64,000 nt of DNA, from contig CAIUDG010000100.1 of assembly GCA_903897925.1 (NCBI GenBank), positions 1 to 64,000 of the forward strand, given 5' to 3'. The translations under genes were made by a program, and so were the position numbers. Positions 26,835 through 36,540 of the stretch are shown here, in pieces. This DNA comes from an uncultured beta proteobacterium. Lineage in GTDB: Bacteria; Pseudomonadota; Gammaproteobacteria; Burkholderiales; Burkholderiaceae_C. The notes under the pieces were generated by a model that did no database searches, had not been told where the DNA came from, and worked only from the letters and a program-made list of their open reading frames with translations. Position 1 is the stretch's first letter; each line of letters starts with the position of its first letter.

Positions 26835-27265
26835 AGCACATCACCATCCACGTAGTGCCAATGCACGCCGGAACGCACAAAGCGGCTGCGCTCGTGCAGG
26901 CGCACGGCAGGGCCCTGGGCTGGTTTCTGGCGCGCTATGAATTCGACCTCAGCGTGGGACTCGTCCAGCGTGCGCAGACTGCGCACTTCCAGGCCCAGCC
27001 ATTTGACACCGCTGTCAAAGGCAATCGAGGCCGGACGCCGGGTCACATCCCAGGTCGCCAGCAAATAGTCTTCGCGCTCCAGCACAAAGGCGCTGTAACG
27101 CGAACGCATCAGGCTCTGCGCGTCCCCGGGAAAAGGGCTATTCAGGCCATGGCCTTCCAGGTATTTGCCGCAGCATTCGCCGTAGCACAGAGGCTGGCCT
27201 TTTTGACCGGGGGCAGCCCCCAGGCGCCCGCACGGACAGGGCGCTGTCGCCGCCAGCGACTTCAT
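26831..27265 (-). CDS. ychJ: YchJ-family (UPF0225) SEC-C motif protein
   Basis: The 144-residue protein starts MKSLAATAPCPCG with C10 and C12 of the SEC-C-like zinc motif, followed by CYGECCGKYLEG, LMRSRYSAFVLEREDYLLATW and a C-terminal RSRFVR-HWHYVDGD. This is the YchJ/UPF0225 pattern: metal-binding ends around an NTF2-like core. Function is not established; a protein-quality or metal role is only guessed. The start at ATG 27265 overlaps the rhodanese stop (ATGA), which rejects the longer open frame. Confidence 0.9.
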   Translation of the reverse strand: MKSLAATAPCPCGRLGAAPGQKGQPLCYGECCGKYLEGHGLNSPFPGDAQSLMRSRYSAFVLEREDYLLATWDVTRRPASIAFDSGVKWLGLEVRSLRTLDESHAEVEFIARQKPAQGPAVRLHERSRFVRSGVHWHYVDGDVL

Positions 27266-27684
27266 GCTTTTGCCGCACGCGCGGCCTTCTGCTGCTCCAG
27301 CGTTAGCACGGGCGCACCCGACTTCAGCCATTCGGCAAAGCCACCTTCGATGTGCGCCACGTTGCGCATGCCCATGTCCTGCAGGGTTTTGGTGGCCAGC
27401 GCGCTGCGCCAGCCGGCGCCACAAAACAGAATGAACTCGCGACTCTCGTCGGCAAAAATTTTCTTGTGGTAGGGCGACGCCGGGTCGACCCAGAACTCGA
27501 GCATGCAACGCGGTGCGTGGTAGGCCCCTGGCAGCGTCCCTTCGTTGAGTTCGCGGACATCGCGCACGTCCACGATCTGCACTGCGGGGTCGTCCAGCCG
27601 GGCCCGCACTTCGGCCACGCTGTAAGTTTTGACCTGCGCCATGGCCTCATCGACGAGGGCGCGAAAGCCTTTGGTAATCGGCAT
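27262..27684 (-). CDS. rhodanese-like sulfurtransferase
   Basis: This 140-residue single-domain rhodanese has the persulfide-forming Cys at C88 in FCGAGWRSA and the family blocks VQIVDVRDVRELNEG and HIEGGFAEW. It transfers sulfane sulfur to acceptors such as cyanide, thioredoxin or sulfur-carrier proteins in the cytoplasm. The N-terminal extension (MPITKGFRALVDEAMAQV) is common in proteobacterial members. It is the first gene of the overlapping set with ychJ and the HAD phosphatase. Confidence 0.92.
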   Translation of the reverse strand: MPITKGFRALVDEAMAQVKTYSVAEVRARLDDPAVQIVDVRDVRELNEGTLPGAYHAPRCMLEFWVDPASPYHKKIFADESREFILFCGAGWRSALATKTLQDMGMRNVAHIEGGFAEWLKSGAPVLTLEQQKAARAAKA

Positions 27685-27723
27685 GTTTGTCTCCTGCGCG
27701 TACTTCTGTACTTGTGTAGTTAT

Positions 27724-28638
27724 TCAATCGTTCAACACCAGCGAACCCTGCAAACGCAGCACGCCGGCTTTCTGCAAATCCTGCAGCAGAGCATCCATCG
27801 CCTGCCCGGGGTCCAGCGCCGGTGCGCACTTTGCCAGCAAACGATGCATATGCGGCGTCGCCTGCACCCATTGCAGCAAGGTATCGCGCTCTACCTGCTG
27901 CCAGCTGAGCAGCTTGAATTTGAGCAACACCTTGGCCGCATGGCGGTCGTGCCGTGCAGGATCGGACACAAAGCTGTCCAGACGCTGACGTGCCTGGGCC
28001 AAAGCTTGCGCTACGTCAGTAAAGATGGTGCCATGGCCAGGAATCACCAGCGCCGGACGCAAGGACTCAATATGGTCCAGCGTTGCGGCCACGGCGTCAA
28101 AGCCGGGCTGGCCTTCGAGTTCCAGAAATACCACGCCAAAGCCCCGTTCCCAGAGCGCGTCCGCCGACACCAGGGTGCGACTGGCGGGCTCGAACAAAAT
28201 CACCGAATGCGGATCGTGGCCGGGTGCCGCATGCACCTGCCAACGGCTGTCGCCGAGCTGAATTTCGCCGCCCACCGGCAGGCAGGCATTTACCGCAAAA
28301 CGCGGACACGCCTGGCCGGCCTGGGCATAGCCCAGGGTGTCCAGGTCCCACTGCCGCACTGCCTCGGCATGGCCGGGTGGAATATGCGTCTGCAGCGCCC
28401 CATAGGCCGCCTGCAGCGCCGCATTGCCGCCGCAGTGGTCGCTGTGCAAATGGGTGTTCAGCAGCAGGTCCAGAGGCCGGGCGCCCAGCGTGTCCTGCAC
28501 CAATGCCAGCGTTTGCGCCGCGTGGGTGTAGTAGCCGCTGTCGATCAGCGCGCACTGGTCGCGCCCCTGAATCAGGATGTTGTTGCTCGACAGCCAGCCG
28601 CGCTCCAGCACGCGCAGACCCGCCGGCAAGCCCGGCAC
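27724..28638 (-). CDS. MBL-fold metallo-hydrolase
   Basis: This is a metallo-beta-lactamase-fold protein with the HxHxDH metal motif in LLLNTHLHSDHCGG, a downstream metal His in AAPGHDPHS, and PGHGTIF. The start is placed at GTG 28638 (reading VPGLPAGLRVLERGWLSSNN), which matches family starts and gives 304 residues. A TTG at 28650 that overlaps the acyl-CoA dehydrogenase stop is the alternative. The C-terminal part resembles a thioesterase/glyoxalase-II-like winged region. Position after acyl-CoA dehydrogenase and thiolase suggests a CoA-thioester or lactone substrate, but this is inference. Confidence 0.82.
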   Translation of the reverse strand: MPGLPAGLRVLERGWLSSNNILIQGRDQCALIDSGYYTHAAQTLALVQDTLGARPLDLLLNTHLHSDHCGGNAALQAAYGALQTHIPPGHAEAVRQWDLDTLGYAQAGQACPRFAVNACLPVGGEIQLGDSRWQVHAAPGHDPHSVILFEPASRTLVSADALWERGFGVVFLELEGQPGFDAVAATLDHIESLRPALVIPGHGTIFTDVAQALAQARQRLDSFVSDPARHDRHAAKVLLKFKLLSWQQVERDTLLQWVQATPHMHRLLAKCAPALDPGQAMDALLQDLQKAGVLRLQGSLVLND

Positions 28639-28646
28639 CGCCCGGC

Positions 28647-29777
28647 TCAAGCCAAGGCCCGCTGAATGATGATTTTTTGCACGTCGGAAGTGCCTTCGTA
28701 AATCTGGCACACGCGCACATCGCGGTAGATGCGTTCCAACGGAAAATCACTGACATAACCGTAGCCGCCCAGGGTCTGGATCGCCGCGCTGCAGACGCGT
28801 TCTGCCATTTCGCTGGCAAACAGCTTGGCCATGGCGGCCTCTTTCAGGCACGGCCGTCCGGCATCGCGCAAAGACGCTGCATGCCAGATCAACTGGCGCG
28901 CCGCTTCGATCTGGGTTGCGCATTCGGCGAGCCGAAAACCCACCGCCTGGTGGTTGAAGATCGGCTGCCCAAAACTCTGCCGGTCCTTGGCATAGGCCAG
29001 CGCGACATCGAGCGCACTGCGTGCCATGCCGACGCTTTGCGCAGCAATGCCGATGCGCCCCCCTTCGAGACCGCCCAGGGCAATGCCATAGCCCTCCCCT
29101 TCGCGGCCGATCAGGTTTTCCACCGGCACCCGGCAGTTGTCAAAATTGATCTGCGCGGTGTCGCTGGAATGCTGACCGAGCTTGTCCTCTATGCGGGCCA
29201 CCACATAGCCCGGCGTCTTGGTCGGCACCAGGAAGGCACTCATGCCTTTCTTGCCGGCGCCTTTGTCGGTCACCGCAATCACAATCGCTACGTCACCGTT
29301 TTTGCCACTGGTGATGAACTGCTTGACGCCATTGATGACGTAGCTGTCGCCATCGCGCACGGCAGTGGTGCGCAGCGACGAGGCGTCCGACCCGACGTGC
29401 GGCTCGGTCAGGCAGAAAGCGCCCAGCATCTCGCCCTGCGCCAGCGGCGTCAGCCACTGCTTTTGCTGTGCTGCATTGCCATAGCGCATGAGGATGGCGT
29501 TGACCGGGCAGTTGGTGACGCTGATAACGGTGCTGGTGCCACCGTCGCCGGCAGCAATTTCTTCCAGCACCAGCGCCAGCGTGAGGTAGTCCAGCCCGGC
29601 GCCGCCGAGCGCCTCGGGCACACAAATACCGTAGGCACCCAGCGCTGCCAGGCCACGATGGGCGTCTTTGGGAAACAGGTGCTCACGGTCCCATTTCGGC
29701 GCATTCGGCCACAACTCGGTTTGCGCAAAATCGCGCACCGCGTCGCGGATCATTTCCTGGTCTTGGCTTAGCAACAT
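28647..29777 (-). CDS. acyl-CoA dehydrogenase
   Basis: This 376-residue FAD enzyme oxidises an acyl-CoA to the trans-2-enoyl-CoA and passes electrons to ETF. The three regions are clear: helical N-terminus (MLLSQDQEMIRDAVRDFAQ), FAD-contact strand AFCLTEPHVGSDASSLRT, and C-terminal helices with RQSFGQPIFNHQAVGF and the catalytic Glu E361 in YEGTSDVQ. Its features fit short/branched-chain or butyryl-type members. It is followed by the MBL hydrolase and preceded by a thiolase gene (18-nt gap), so a beta-oxidation role is likely. Confidence 0.95.
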   Translation of the reverse strand: MLLSQDQEMIRDAVRDFAQTELWPNAPKWDREHLFPKDAHRGLAALGAYGICVPEALGGAGLDYLTLALVLEEIAAGDGGTSTVISVTNCPVNAILMRYGNAAQQKQWLTPLAQGEMLGAFCLTEPHVGSDASSLRTTAVRDGDSYVINGVKQFITSGKNGDVAIVIAVTDKGAGKKGMSAFLVPTKTPGYVVARIEDKLGQHSSDTAQINFDNCRVPVENLIGREGEGYGIALGGLEGGRIGIAAQSVGMARSALDVALAYAKDRQSFGQPIFNHQAVGFRLAECATQIEAARQLIWHAASLRDAGRPCLKEAAMAKLFASEMAERVCSAAIQTLGGYGYVSDFPLERIYRDVRVCQIYEGTSDVQKIIIQRALA

Positions 29778-29795
29778 GGGTGTCTCCGTTTCAGA

Positions 29796-30977
29796 TCACA
29801 AGATTTCGAGCGCCACCGCCGTGGCTTCACCACCGCCGATGCACAAGGTGGCAACGCCCTTCTTCAGGCCGCGCGCCTTCAGCGCATGGATCAGCGTCAC
29901 CATGATGCGGGCGCCGGAAGCGCCAATCGGGTGGCCCAGGGCACAGGCGCCACCGTTCACATTGACCTTGTCGTGCGGCACCTTGAGATCGGCCATCAAC
30001 GCCATCGGCACCACGGCAAAGGCTTCGTTGATTTCCCACAGGTCCACATCCGCCACCGCCCAGCCGGCCTTGGCCAGCACTTTTTCGCAGGCCCCGACTG
30101 GCGCCGTGGCAAACCAGTTCGGCTCCTGTGCGTGGGTGGCGTGGGCGACGATGCGGGCCAGCGGCTTGCAGCCGAGTTCGGCGGCGGTACCGGCGCGCAT
30201 CAGCACCATGGCAGCGGCGCCGTCGTTGATCGAGCTGCTGCTGGCGGCCGTGATGGTGCCGTCTTTCTTGAACGCTGCGCGCAGCGTCGGGATCTTGTCG
30301 ATCTTGATCTTGCCCGGGCCTTCATCGACCGACACTTCCACCGTGCCGGCGCGCGTCTTGACGCTGACCGGCGTGATTTCTTCGGCAAAGGCTCCGCTGG
30401 CAATGGCGTTCTGGGCGCGCTGCACGCTGGCCATGGCAAAGGCGTCCTGCTGCTCGCGGGTGAAGGAATATTTGGCGGCGCAGTCTTCGCCAAAGGTGCC
30501 CATGGAGCGGCCCGGTTCGTAGGCGTCTTCCAGTCCGTCCAGCATCATGTGGTCCATCACGCGGTCGTGTCCGATGCGGATACCGCTGCGGCCCTTGGGC
30601 AACAGGTGCGGTGCGTTGGTCATGCTCTCCATGCCACCGGCCACCAGCACGTCATGGCTGCCGGCAAGCAGCATGTCGTGGGCGAACATCGCCGCGCGCA
30701 TGCCGGAGCCGCACATCTTGGACAGGGTCACCGCGCCGGCACTTTTCGGCAGACCACCCTTGAAGGCGGCCTGGCGCGCCGGCGCCTGGCCCTGACCGGC
30801 CATCAGGCAATTGCCGAAAATAACTTCGGTCACGCTGTCGGGCGCCACGCCAGCGCGCGCCACCGCGGCGGCAATGGCGGCACCACCCAGGTCATGGGCG
30901 GCGAGCGAGGAAAAGTCCCCCTGAAAGCCGCCCATGGGGGTACGGGCAGCACTGACGATAACGATGGATTCGGACAT
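29796..30977 (-). CDS. acetyl-CoA C-acetyltransferase (thiolase)
   Basis: This is a 393-residue thiolase. The catalytic residues are visible: nucleophile C89 in SKMCGSGMRA, H349 in LGHPIGASG and C379 in TLCIGGGEATA. The N-terminus IVSAARTPMGGFQGDFSSL is typical of the acetoacetyl-CoA thiolase group (AtoB/PhaA-like). It condenses or cleaves acetyl-CoA/acetoacetyl-CoA and sits between aceK and acyl-CoA dehydrogenase on one strand. With no phaB or phaC in view, a role in beta-oxidation or branched-chain catabolism is favoured. Confidence 0.95.
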   Translation of the reverse strand: MSESIVIVSAARTPMGGFQGDFSSLAAHDLGGAAIAAAVARAGVAPDSVTEVIFGNCLMAGQGQAPARQAAFKGGLPKSAGAVTLSKMCGSGMRAAMFAHDMLLAGSHDVLVAGGMESMTNAPHLLPKGRSGIRIGHDRVMDHMMLDGLEDAYEPGRSMGTFGEDCAAKYSFTREQQDAFAMASVQRAQNAIASGAFAEEITPVSVKTRAGTVEVSVDEGPGKIKIDKIPTLRAAFKKDGTITAASSSSINDGAAAMVLMRAGTAAELGCKPLARIVAHATHAQEPNWFATAPVGACEKVLAKAGWAVADVDLWEINEAFAVVPMALMADLKVPHDKVNVNGGACALGHPIGASGARIMVTLIHALKARGLKKGVATLCIGGGEATAVALEIL

Positions 30978-31013
30978 GCGATTCTCCTGGGATTGAAATA
31001 GTGAAACGAAAAA

Positions 31014-32843
31014 CTAGGAATGGTTGCGCGCGTAGATAAAGCGCTTGGTCTTGTCGTAGGGAAAAATATCGTGCACGTGGCCCGCGGCGATACGCTCCTT
31101 GTGGCCCTGCCAAAACTCCACGTCGAGCAAATCGGCATGGTGCTGCATGAAGACTTCGCGCACCGCCGGGTTGCCCAGCAAAAACGGCGCAAAAGTTTCC
31201 GGGAACACATCGCGCGGCCCGACGCTGTACCAGATGTCGCCGGACATCTCTTCTTCTTCGTTGCGCGGCAACGGCACCCGGCGGAAATTGCAATCGGTGA
31301 TGTATTCGATTTCGTCGTAGTCGTAGAACACAACTTTGCCATGGCGCGTGATGCCAAAATTTTTCCACAGCATGTCGCCGGGAAAAATATTCGCCGCCAC
31401 CAGGTCCTTGATGGCGCGGCCATATTCCAGTACCCCACGCGCAATCTGCTCGCGCCCGCGCAGCGCCGCCGGACTGTGGTCGTCCGGGTTGGCGCCACCC
31501 GCGTCAAAGGCTTCCTGCAAATAGATGTTCAGCGGAATCATGCGGCGCTCGATGTACACATGCTTGAGCACCACCTCGGCCACGCCAGCGCCATCCGGGT
31601 CGCTGATCTCGAGCTGGCTCGGCGCAAATTTCTGCAGTTCGGCCAACAGCTCTTCGTCAAAGCGGTCGCGCGGAAAGCTGACCTTGCTGTACTCCAGCGT
31701 ATCGGCCATGCGGCCGACCCGGTCGTGGTGCTTGACCAGCTGGTATTTGTCCATGATCTGCTCGCGCGTGGTGTCCTTGGGCGGCGGATAAAAGTCTTTG
31801 ATGACCTTGAAGACATACGGAAAGCTGGGCAGATCAAACACCAGCATGACCATGCCCTTGATGCCGGGCGCAATACGAAAGCGGTCGGTGCTGTGGCGCA
31901 GGTGGTGCAGGAAGTCGCGGTAAAACAGGGTCTTGCCCTGCTTGGCCAGGCCCAGTGCGTTGTAGATTTCGTTGCGCGGCTTGCGCGGCATCATGCTGCG
32001 CAGAAATTGCACATAGGCCGATGGAATTTCCATGTCAACCATGAAATAGGCGCGCGCGAAACTGAACAGCACCAGCAGGTCGTCCTCGCCAAACAAGGCC
32101 GCATCGATGACCAGTTTGCCGGCCTTGTTGTGCAGCACCGGCAGGGCAAAGCCATTGGCATTAAAACCATTGATCAGCTTGCCGACGATGTAGCAGCCCT
32201 TGTTGCGAAAGAACAGGCCGGACAGCACCTGGATCTGGAAGTTGGCGCGCAGTGTGGCGTTGCCCAGGCGCTGCTCCATGGCCCGCGCCACGTCGTCGCA
32301 ATCGCGTTCCAGGTTGTCAAAGGGGACGCGGAGATCGAAATCGCGCACCATCTTCTGCAGGCTGTCCCGCAAGGTGGTACCGCGCGGGTAATAAGCGCGG
32401 TAGGTCGGCCGCTTCTGCGCCGGGTCGCTTTCAATGTATTCGGTACTGACGGCGGGGCGCACAAAGATGAAATCGTTGTGGAAGTAGCTGCGGTGCAGAA
32501 TCTTGGTCGTTACCGAATTGAAAAAGGTCTCGGCCAGCTCCGGCTGGTGGTGGTCCACCAGCAAGCCGATGTAATGCAGCTTGACCTGCTGCCAGACCTC
32601 CATGGCTTGCTCGCCGGCCTTGAATTCGCGCTCCAGCCGGTTCGAGGCTTCGCGTACGCGCAAGGCATAAAACTCGATGCGCTCGCGCTGGGCGCGCTGC
32701 TGGCCATGCCAGTCAGCGGTTTCGAAACGGTGCTTGGCGCGCGCTGACTCGGTGCGAAACAGCTGGTAATGGCGATTGAAGCCGTCCAGCATGGCCTTGG
32801 CTATCTCATAGGCCACCGAAGAATCAAGCCGCGCCGGAAACAT
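31014..32843 (-). CDS. aceK: isocitrate dehydrogenase kinase/phosphatase
   Basis: AceK phosphorylates isocitrate dehydrogenase to divert isocitrate to the glyoxylate bypass during growth on acetate or fatty acids, and reverses this when needed. The start at ATG 32843 ([20 protein letters not shown]) gives 609 residues (E. coli 578). Recognisable blocks are the regulatory domain [20 protein letters not shown], the kinase loop [61 protein letters not shown] and [11 protein letters not shown]. Its neighbours, thiolase and acyl-CoA dehydrogenase, produce acetyl-CoA, which fits. Confidence 0.97.
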   Translation of the reverse strand: MFPARLDSSVAYEIAKAMLDGFNRHYQLFRTESARAKHRFETADWHGQQRAQRERIEFYALRVREASNRLEREFKAGEQAMEVWQQVKLHYIGLLVDHHQPELAETFFNSVTTKILHRSYFHNDFIFVRPAVSTEYIESDPAQKRPTYRAYYPRGTTLRDSLQKMVRDFDLRVPFDNLERDCDDVARAMEQRLGNATLRANFQIQVLSGLFFRNKGCYIVGKLINGFNANGFALPVLHNKAGKLVIDAALFGEDDLLVLFSFARAYFMVDMEIPSAYVQFLRSMMPRKPRNEIYNALGLAKQGKTLFYRDFLHHLRHSTDRFRIAPGIKGMVMLVFDLPSFPYVFKVIKDFYPPPKDTTREQIMDKYQLVKHHDRVGRMADTLEYSKVSFPRDRFDEELLAELQKFAPSQLEISDPDGAGVAEVVLKHVYIERRMIPLNIYLQEAFDAGGANPDDHSPAALRGREQIARGVLEYGRAIKDLVAANIFPGDMLWKNFGITRHGKVVFYDYDEIEYITDCNFRRVPLPRNEEEEMSGDIWYSVGPRDVFPETFAPFLLGNPAVREVFMQHHADLLDVEFWQGHKERIAAGHVHDIFPYDKTKRFIYARNHS

Positions 32844-32863
32844 GCCGCTGCAACCCGGAAAGG

Positions 32864-33535
32864 TTAAACCTGCGCGTTGCTGTGCCGTGGCACCAGACGC
32901 ACACCGGAAACCGCTTCGCGGTACAGGTCGATCAGGTTGTCGTGGCCACGCACGGTCATGTGCAAATCCTGCATCAGGCCGTCGTGCACGCCATAGACAC
33001 ACCCGTGCAGGGTCACGTCCTGACCGCGTGCCCAGGCGTCCTGCAGCACCGTGCTCTGGGCCACGTTGACCACCTGCTCGATGACATTGAGTTCGCACAA
33101 GGCATCGGCGCGCGCATGCTCAGGCAGCACCTCCAGCACATCGCGGTGCCGGTCACGCACATCCTGGATGTGGCGCAACCAGTTGTCGGCCAGGCCAATG
33201 CGTGCGCCTTCAAGCGCCGCCTGAACACCGGAGCAGCCGTAATGGCCGACCACCATCACGTGTTGCACCTTCAGGCGTTCCACCGCGAACTGCACCGTGG
33301 ACAGGGCATTCAGGTCGGAATGCACCACCACGTTGGCGACGTTGCGGTGGACAAAAATTTCACCGGGCGCCAGGCCAATAATTTCATTGGCTGGCACGCG
33401 GCTGTCGGAGCAGCCAATCCACATATAGCGTGGGCGCTGCTGGTTCGCCAGGCCGGTAAAAAAGCCCGGGCGCTCGCGCTCCATGGCGGCGGCCCAGCGG
33501 CGGTTGTTGTCAAAGAGGTTTTTCAGATCAGACAT
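32864..33535 (-). CDS. can: beta-class carbonic anhydrase
   Basis: This 223-residue zinc enzyme interconverts CO2 and bicarbonate. Zinc ligands are C42, H98 and C101, with the D44/R46 dyad in [11 protein letters not shown] and [13 protein letters not shown]. It starts [20 protein letters not shown], like E. coli Can. It supplies bicarbonate for carboxylases in fatty-acid and anaplerotic metabolism. It lies 20 nt upstream of the aceK start on the same strand and 11 nt after the LTA-synthase-like gene, so co-transcription is possible. Confidence 0.96.
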   Translation of the reverse strand: MSDLKNLFDNNRRWAAAMERERPGFFTGLANQQRPRYMWIGCSDSRVPANEIIGLAPGEIFVHRNVANVVVHSDLNALSTVQFAVERLKVQHVMVVGHYGCSGVQAALEGARIGLADNWLRHIQDVRDRHRDVLEVLPEHARADALCELNVIEQVVNVAQSTVLQDAWARGQDVTLHGCVYGVHDGLMQDLHMTVRGHDNLIDLYREAVSGVRLVPRHSNAQV

Positions 33536-33546
33536 GCGATGGGGTT

Positions 33547-35562
33547 TTATTTCTTCAAAGAGATGCGGACATTCCAGTCGAGCAAGGCGTAGCGCGCGCG
33601 CTCCTGCTGGTCGTCTTTGGCATTGAATTCACAGCGGCTCGCCGGCGCACCCGCCGCAACCGCTGAGGTACAGACAAAACTGCGCTGGTTGCCAAGTTGC
33701 CACATGCCCTGGGCATTGCGCGCTTCGCCGGTAAAGAACATGGCGCGCGGCGCGTCCATGGGACTCGGGTTGGGCGCCAGTGGTTTGAGCAGATTGCGCC
33801 CGCTGTTGATGTACGGGCCGTCGATGCCGACCAGCGGAAACAGGGTGCTGAACATATCGCGGTGGCTGGCCGGCTGCTCCAGCTGGTTACCGCATTGCAG
33901 GCCCTCGCCCCAGATGACAAACGGCACCTGGCGCACCAGATAGCGCCGGCGCGGGTCGGCATAGACACCGAAGGAGCGCACATTGTGGTCGCCGGTGGCG
34001 GCGATGATGGTGTCGGTGCGGCGCGGGCCGCGCTGCATTTCCTGCACGAAACCACCCAGCAGGTCGGCGGCGTAATGGTAGGTATCAAGGTTCGGCAGCA
34101 GGGTTGACTCGCTGGTCTCGCCTTTCCACAAAGCCATGTCGCGCGGCACCCGCTTGTACTCGGGTGGCAGGTCGTAAGGCGGATGGTTGGTCGAGGTCAG
34201 CACGAAGACAAACAGCGGCTGGTTCGCCGGCTGTGCTGCCACCCGCTTGCTCAGGTACTTGAACACATAGTCGTCCCAGACGCCCCACAAACCGAGCGTG
34301 GCGTCGGGATACAACTCTTTCAGGTTGTTGGCGTCGATGATTTCGTCGAAACCCTGGGCCTGCAGCACCCGGTTCAGATCGCGCCAGCCGGAGCGCACCG
34401 AGGTCACGAACAGGGTCCGGTAACCGGCATCACGGGCAATCTTGGCGGTGGCCCAGGGAATCGGGTGGCGTCCGACATCACCCAGCGTCAGCGGTGTGAT
34501 TGGCGTGGAAAACAGAATCGCTTCCAGCGACGGATGGGTGCCGGCATGGGCCGAATCGAAATTGCTGAAATGGCAGGCCTTGTCCAGTGTCGGTGCCATC
34601 CGGCCCAGCACGTCAAAATGCGGCGCCTGGTACAGCATGGGCTCGGCGCTCCAGGATTCCATCAGGAAAAACAGCAGGTTTTTCTTGGCCGTTCCCGGCG
34701 GAATAGCGGCGTGCGCGGTCAGCGCTGCGGCCACCTGGGCATCGCTGTCATGTGGCAAGCCGAGTACCTCGGCGGCGGCACGGGGTGAGTCAAAGCCCAT
34801 GGCGTGCAGACCGATCAGGGGGTCTTGCAGGTTTTGCGACTGGCCACGGCTGTCCCAGGCATATTTCAGCGCAATGACGCCATTGGGCACCATGTCGTTC
34901 AGGTATTGCGAAGTGGTAATCGTCAGGTGCTGGCGCTGCAAGGCCATTTCGCGCAAAGTACCCTTGCCGGCAAACACCAGCGCCCAGAACGCCACAAAGA
35001 CCAGCAAGAAGCGCAACCAGGCGCTGCGCGTTTGCAGCAGCTGGTCCGGCTGTGCCCGCCGTACCAGCCACCGGTGCAGCAGGGTGGTGGCATAACTGAG
35101 CAGCGCTACCAGCAGCAGCGAGCGCAGCACCGGGAAGTCGTGCCAGATGGTCTGCAGCACGGCACTGGTATCGTCCTCCACCAGACCGAAAACCAGCGAG
35201 TCAATCGGTGTTTTGTAAAAACCGAAATAGTGCAGATTGATAAATGACAGCAGCACGAACAGCAATGCCAGCACTGCGGCAATGCGCTGGTACGACCGTG
35301 CCGAAATCCACGGCAGCACCAGCAACAGCACAAAGGCCGCAATGGCACTGACCTTCAAGTCAAAGCGCGCGCCCTGAAACAGCGCCGCATACACGTCATG
35401 GCCGGGCACCACAAAACCATCCGGCCAAAAATGCCAGGTCTGGCCCATGCGTACCAGCGACAAGGCCAGTACCAGTGGCAACACCAGCAGCCAGGCGCGC
35501 GCCAGCGCGCGCACTGCGCCGTTGAGAATACGATTCAGTAAAGAGGTGATAGGCAAGTTCAT
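33547..35562 (-). CDS. LTA-synthase-family membrane sulfatase / phosphoglycerol (or phosphoethanolamine) transferase
   Basis: The protein has 671 residues. Five N-terminal transmembrane helices (to about 200) anchor a periplasmic alkaline-phosphatase-fold domain. Catalytic features are metal-binding E302 in LMESWSAEP, the Thr nucleophile T342 in AHAGTHPSLEA, and TGDHNVRSFG near the C-terminus. LtaS-type enzymes in Gram-negatives transfer phosphoglycerol or phosphoethanolamine from phospholipids to glycans such as periplasmic glucans (OpgB-like) or lipid A. The acceptor here is unknown. The start MNLPITSLLNRILNGAV has no close alternative. Confidence 0.85.
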   Translation of the reverse strand: MNLPITSLLNRILNGAVRALARAWLLVLPLVLALSLVRMGQTWHFWPDGFVVPGHDVYAALFQGARFDLKVSAIAAFVLLLVLPWISARSYQRIAAVLALLFVLLSFINLHYFGFYKTPIDSLVFGLVEDDTSAVLQTIWHDFPVLRSLLLVALLSYATTLLHRWLVRRAQPDQLLQTRSAWLRFLLVFVAFWALVFAGKGTLREMALQRQHLTITTSQYLNDMVPNGVIALKYAWDSRGQSQNLQDPLIGLHAMGFDSPRAAAEVLGLPHDSDAQVAAALTAHAAIPPGTAKKNLLFFLMESWSAEPMLYQAPHFDVLGRMAPTLDKACHFSNFDSAHAGTHPSLEAILFSTPITPLTLGDVGRHPIPWATAKIARDAGYRTLFVTSVRSGWRDLNRVLQAQGFDEIIDANNLKELYPDATLGLWGVWDDYVFKYLSKRVAAQPANQPLFVFVLTSTNHPPYDLPPEYKRVPRDMALWKGETSESTLLPNLDTYHYAADLLGGFVQEMQRGPRRTDTIIAATGDHNVRSFGVYADPRRRYLVRQVPFVIWGEGLQCGNQLEQPASHRDMFSTLFPLVGIDGPYINSGRNLLKPLAPNPSPMDAPRAMFFTGEARNAQGMWQLGNQRSFVCTSAVAAGAPASRCEFNAKDDQQERARYALLDWNVRISLKK

Positions 35563-35620
35563 TCCGGGGTATAGACCATCAATTCACAAGCGGCTAGCAT
35601 ACGGCGGATTTGATTTTGGC

Positions 35621-36052
35621 TCAGTAGGTCTTGGGCACCGTGACCAGCGTTTGCTGCATTACGGCACAGCAGGTCTGGCGCCCATCCGGTGCCAGGTGCA
35701 GCACTTCGGCACTGGTTACGATCAGGCGCTTTCCGGCGCGGATCACCTTGCCGGTGGCGTGTATCTCGCCGCCCTGGAACGCGGCCAGGAAATTGATCTT
35801 GTATTCAGCGGTAGTGACTTCCATGTCCGCCGGCGCCACGCTCAATCCGGCATACCCCCCGGCAATATCTGCCAGCGCGCCCATGGCCCCGCCATGGAAG
35901 CCGCCCTGCTGCTGCGTCACCTTGTCCGAATAGGGCAAGGCAATCTCGACCAGACCCGGCTCCACACGCACCAGGCGCGCACCCAGATGGCGCATCAGGC
36001 CCTGGCGCTCCAGGCTATTCTGAATCCGTTGCCACAAAGTTTCATCCGCCAT
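35621..36052 (-). CDS. PaaI-family (hotdog) thioesterase
   Basis: This 143-residue hotdog-fold protein has the PaaI motif QQGGFHGGAMGALADIAGGYAG, where the catalytic acid and the His-Gly-Gly loop lie, and the ending TYKINF-like strand TAEYKINFLAA. It should hydrolyse acyl-CoA or aryl-CoA thioesters. The start at ATG 36052 (MADETLWQRIQNSLE) overlaps the end of the MerR regulator gene by 11 bp, so the regulator and thioesterase are co-expressed. The LiuR-like neighbour suggests branched-chain or fatty acyl-CoA substrates. Confidence 0.88.
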   Translation of the reverse strand: MADETLWQRIQNSLERQGLMRHLGARLVRVEPGLVEIALPYSDKVTQQQGGFHGGAMGALADIAGGYAGLSVAPADMEVTTAEYKINFLAAFQGGEIHATGKVIRAGKRLIVTSAEVLHLAPDGRQTCCAVMQQTLVTVPKTY

Positions 36053-36482
36053 GCGATGTTTCCTCGGCCTTCTTGGGGGGCTTGCGCACCGGCTTGCTGT
36101 CACTCTTGGCGAGCAGAACGTGGGCCTCGCGCTGGTGCTCCTTGATCTCGTCCAGATTGGCCTGCAAATCCGCCATCTGTTCTTCAATTTGCTGGCGGTG
36201 CAGCGCCAGCACGTCCAGGAAGCGCGTCAACTGGGCTCCGGTGTCGCGCGGGCTGTCATACATGTCGATAATGTCCTTGGCCTCGGTCAGGCTCAGGCCC
36301 AGGCGCTTGGCACGCAGCGTCAGCTTCAGGCGCGTGCGGTCCCGCACGCTATAAACGCGATTGCGGCCACCGGGACCGCTGCGCTCCGGCTGCAGCAGGC
36401 CCAAATCTTCATAAAAGCGGATGGCGCGGGTCGTGAGGTCAAACTCACGGGCAAGATCGCCAATCGAATAGGTGTTAGTCAT
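36042..36482 (-). CDS. MerR-family transcriptional regulator (LiuR-like)
   Basis: This 146-residue regulator starts at ATG 36482 (MTNTYSIGDLAREFDLTTRA). The MerR winged helix-turn-helix covers about 1-70 (IRFYEDLGLLQPERSGPGGR-NRVYS) and a long dimerisation helix follows (HRQQIEEQMADLQANLDEIKEHQ). The Lys-rich tail lacks metal-binding cysteines. It resembles LiuR, which controls leucine/isovalerate and fatty-acid oxidation genes in proteobacteria. A 20-bp perfect palindrome at 36541-36560, between this gene and the divergent MBL gene, is its likely operator. Confidence 0.88.
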   Translation of the reverse strand: MTNTYSIGDLAREFDLTTRAIRFYEDLGLLQPERSGPGGRNRVYSVRDRTRLKLTLRAKRLGLSLTEAKDIIDMYDSPRDTGAQLTRFLDVLALHRQQIEEQMADLQANLDEIKEHQREAHVLLAKSDSKPVRKPPKKAEETSHGG

Positions 36483-36540
36483 CGGGTGTTCACAAGGGGA
36501 TACGCGCAAGCCAGCGGCACTGTCTACAATCGGGCACGTT

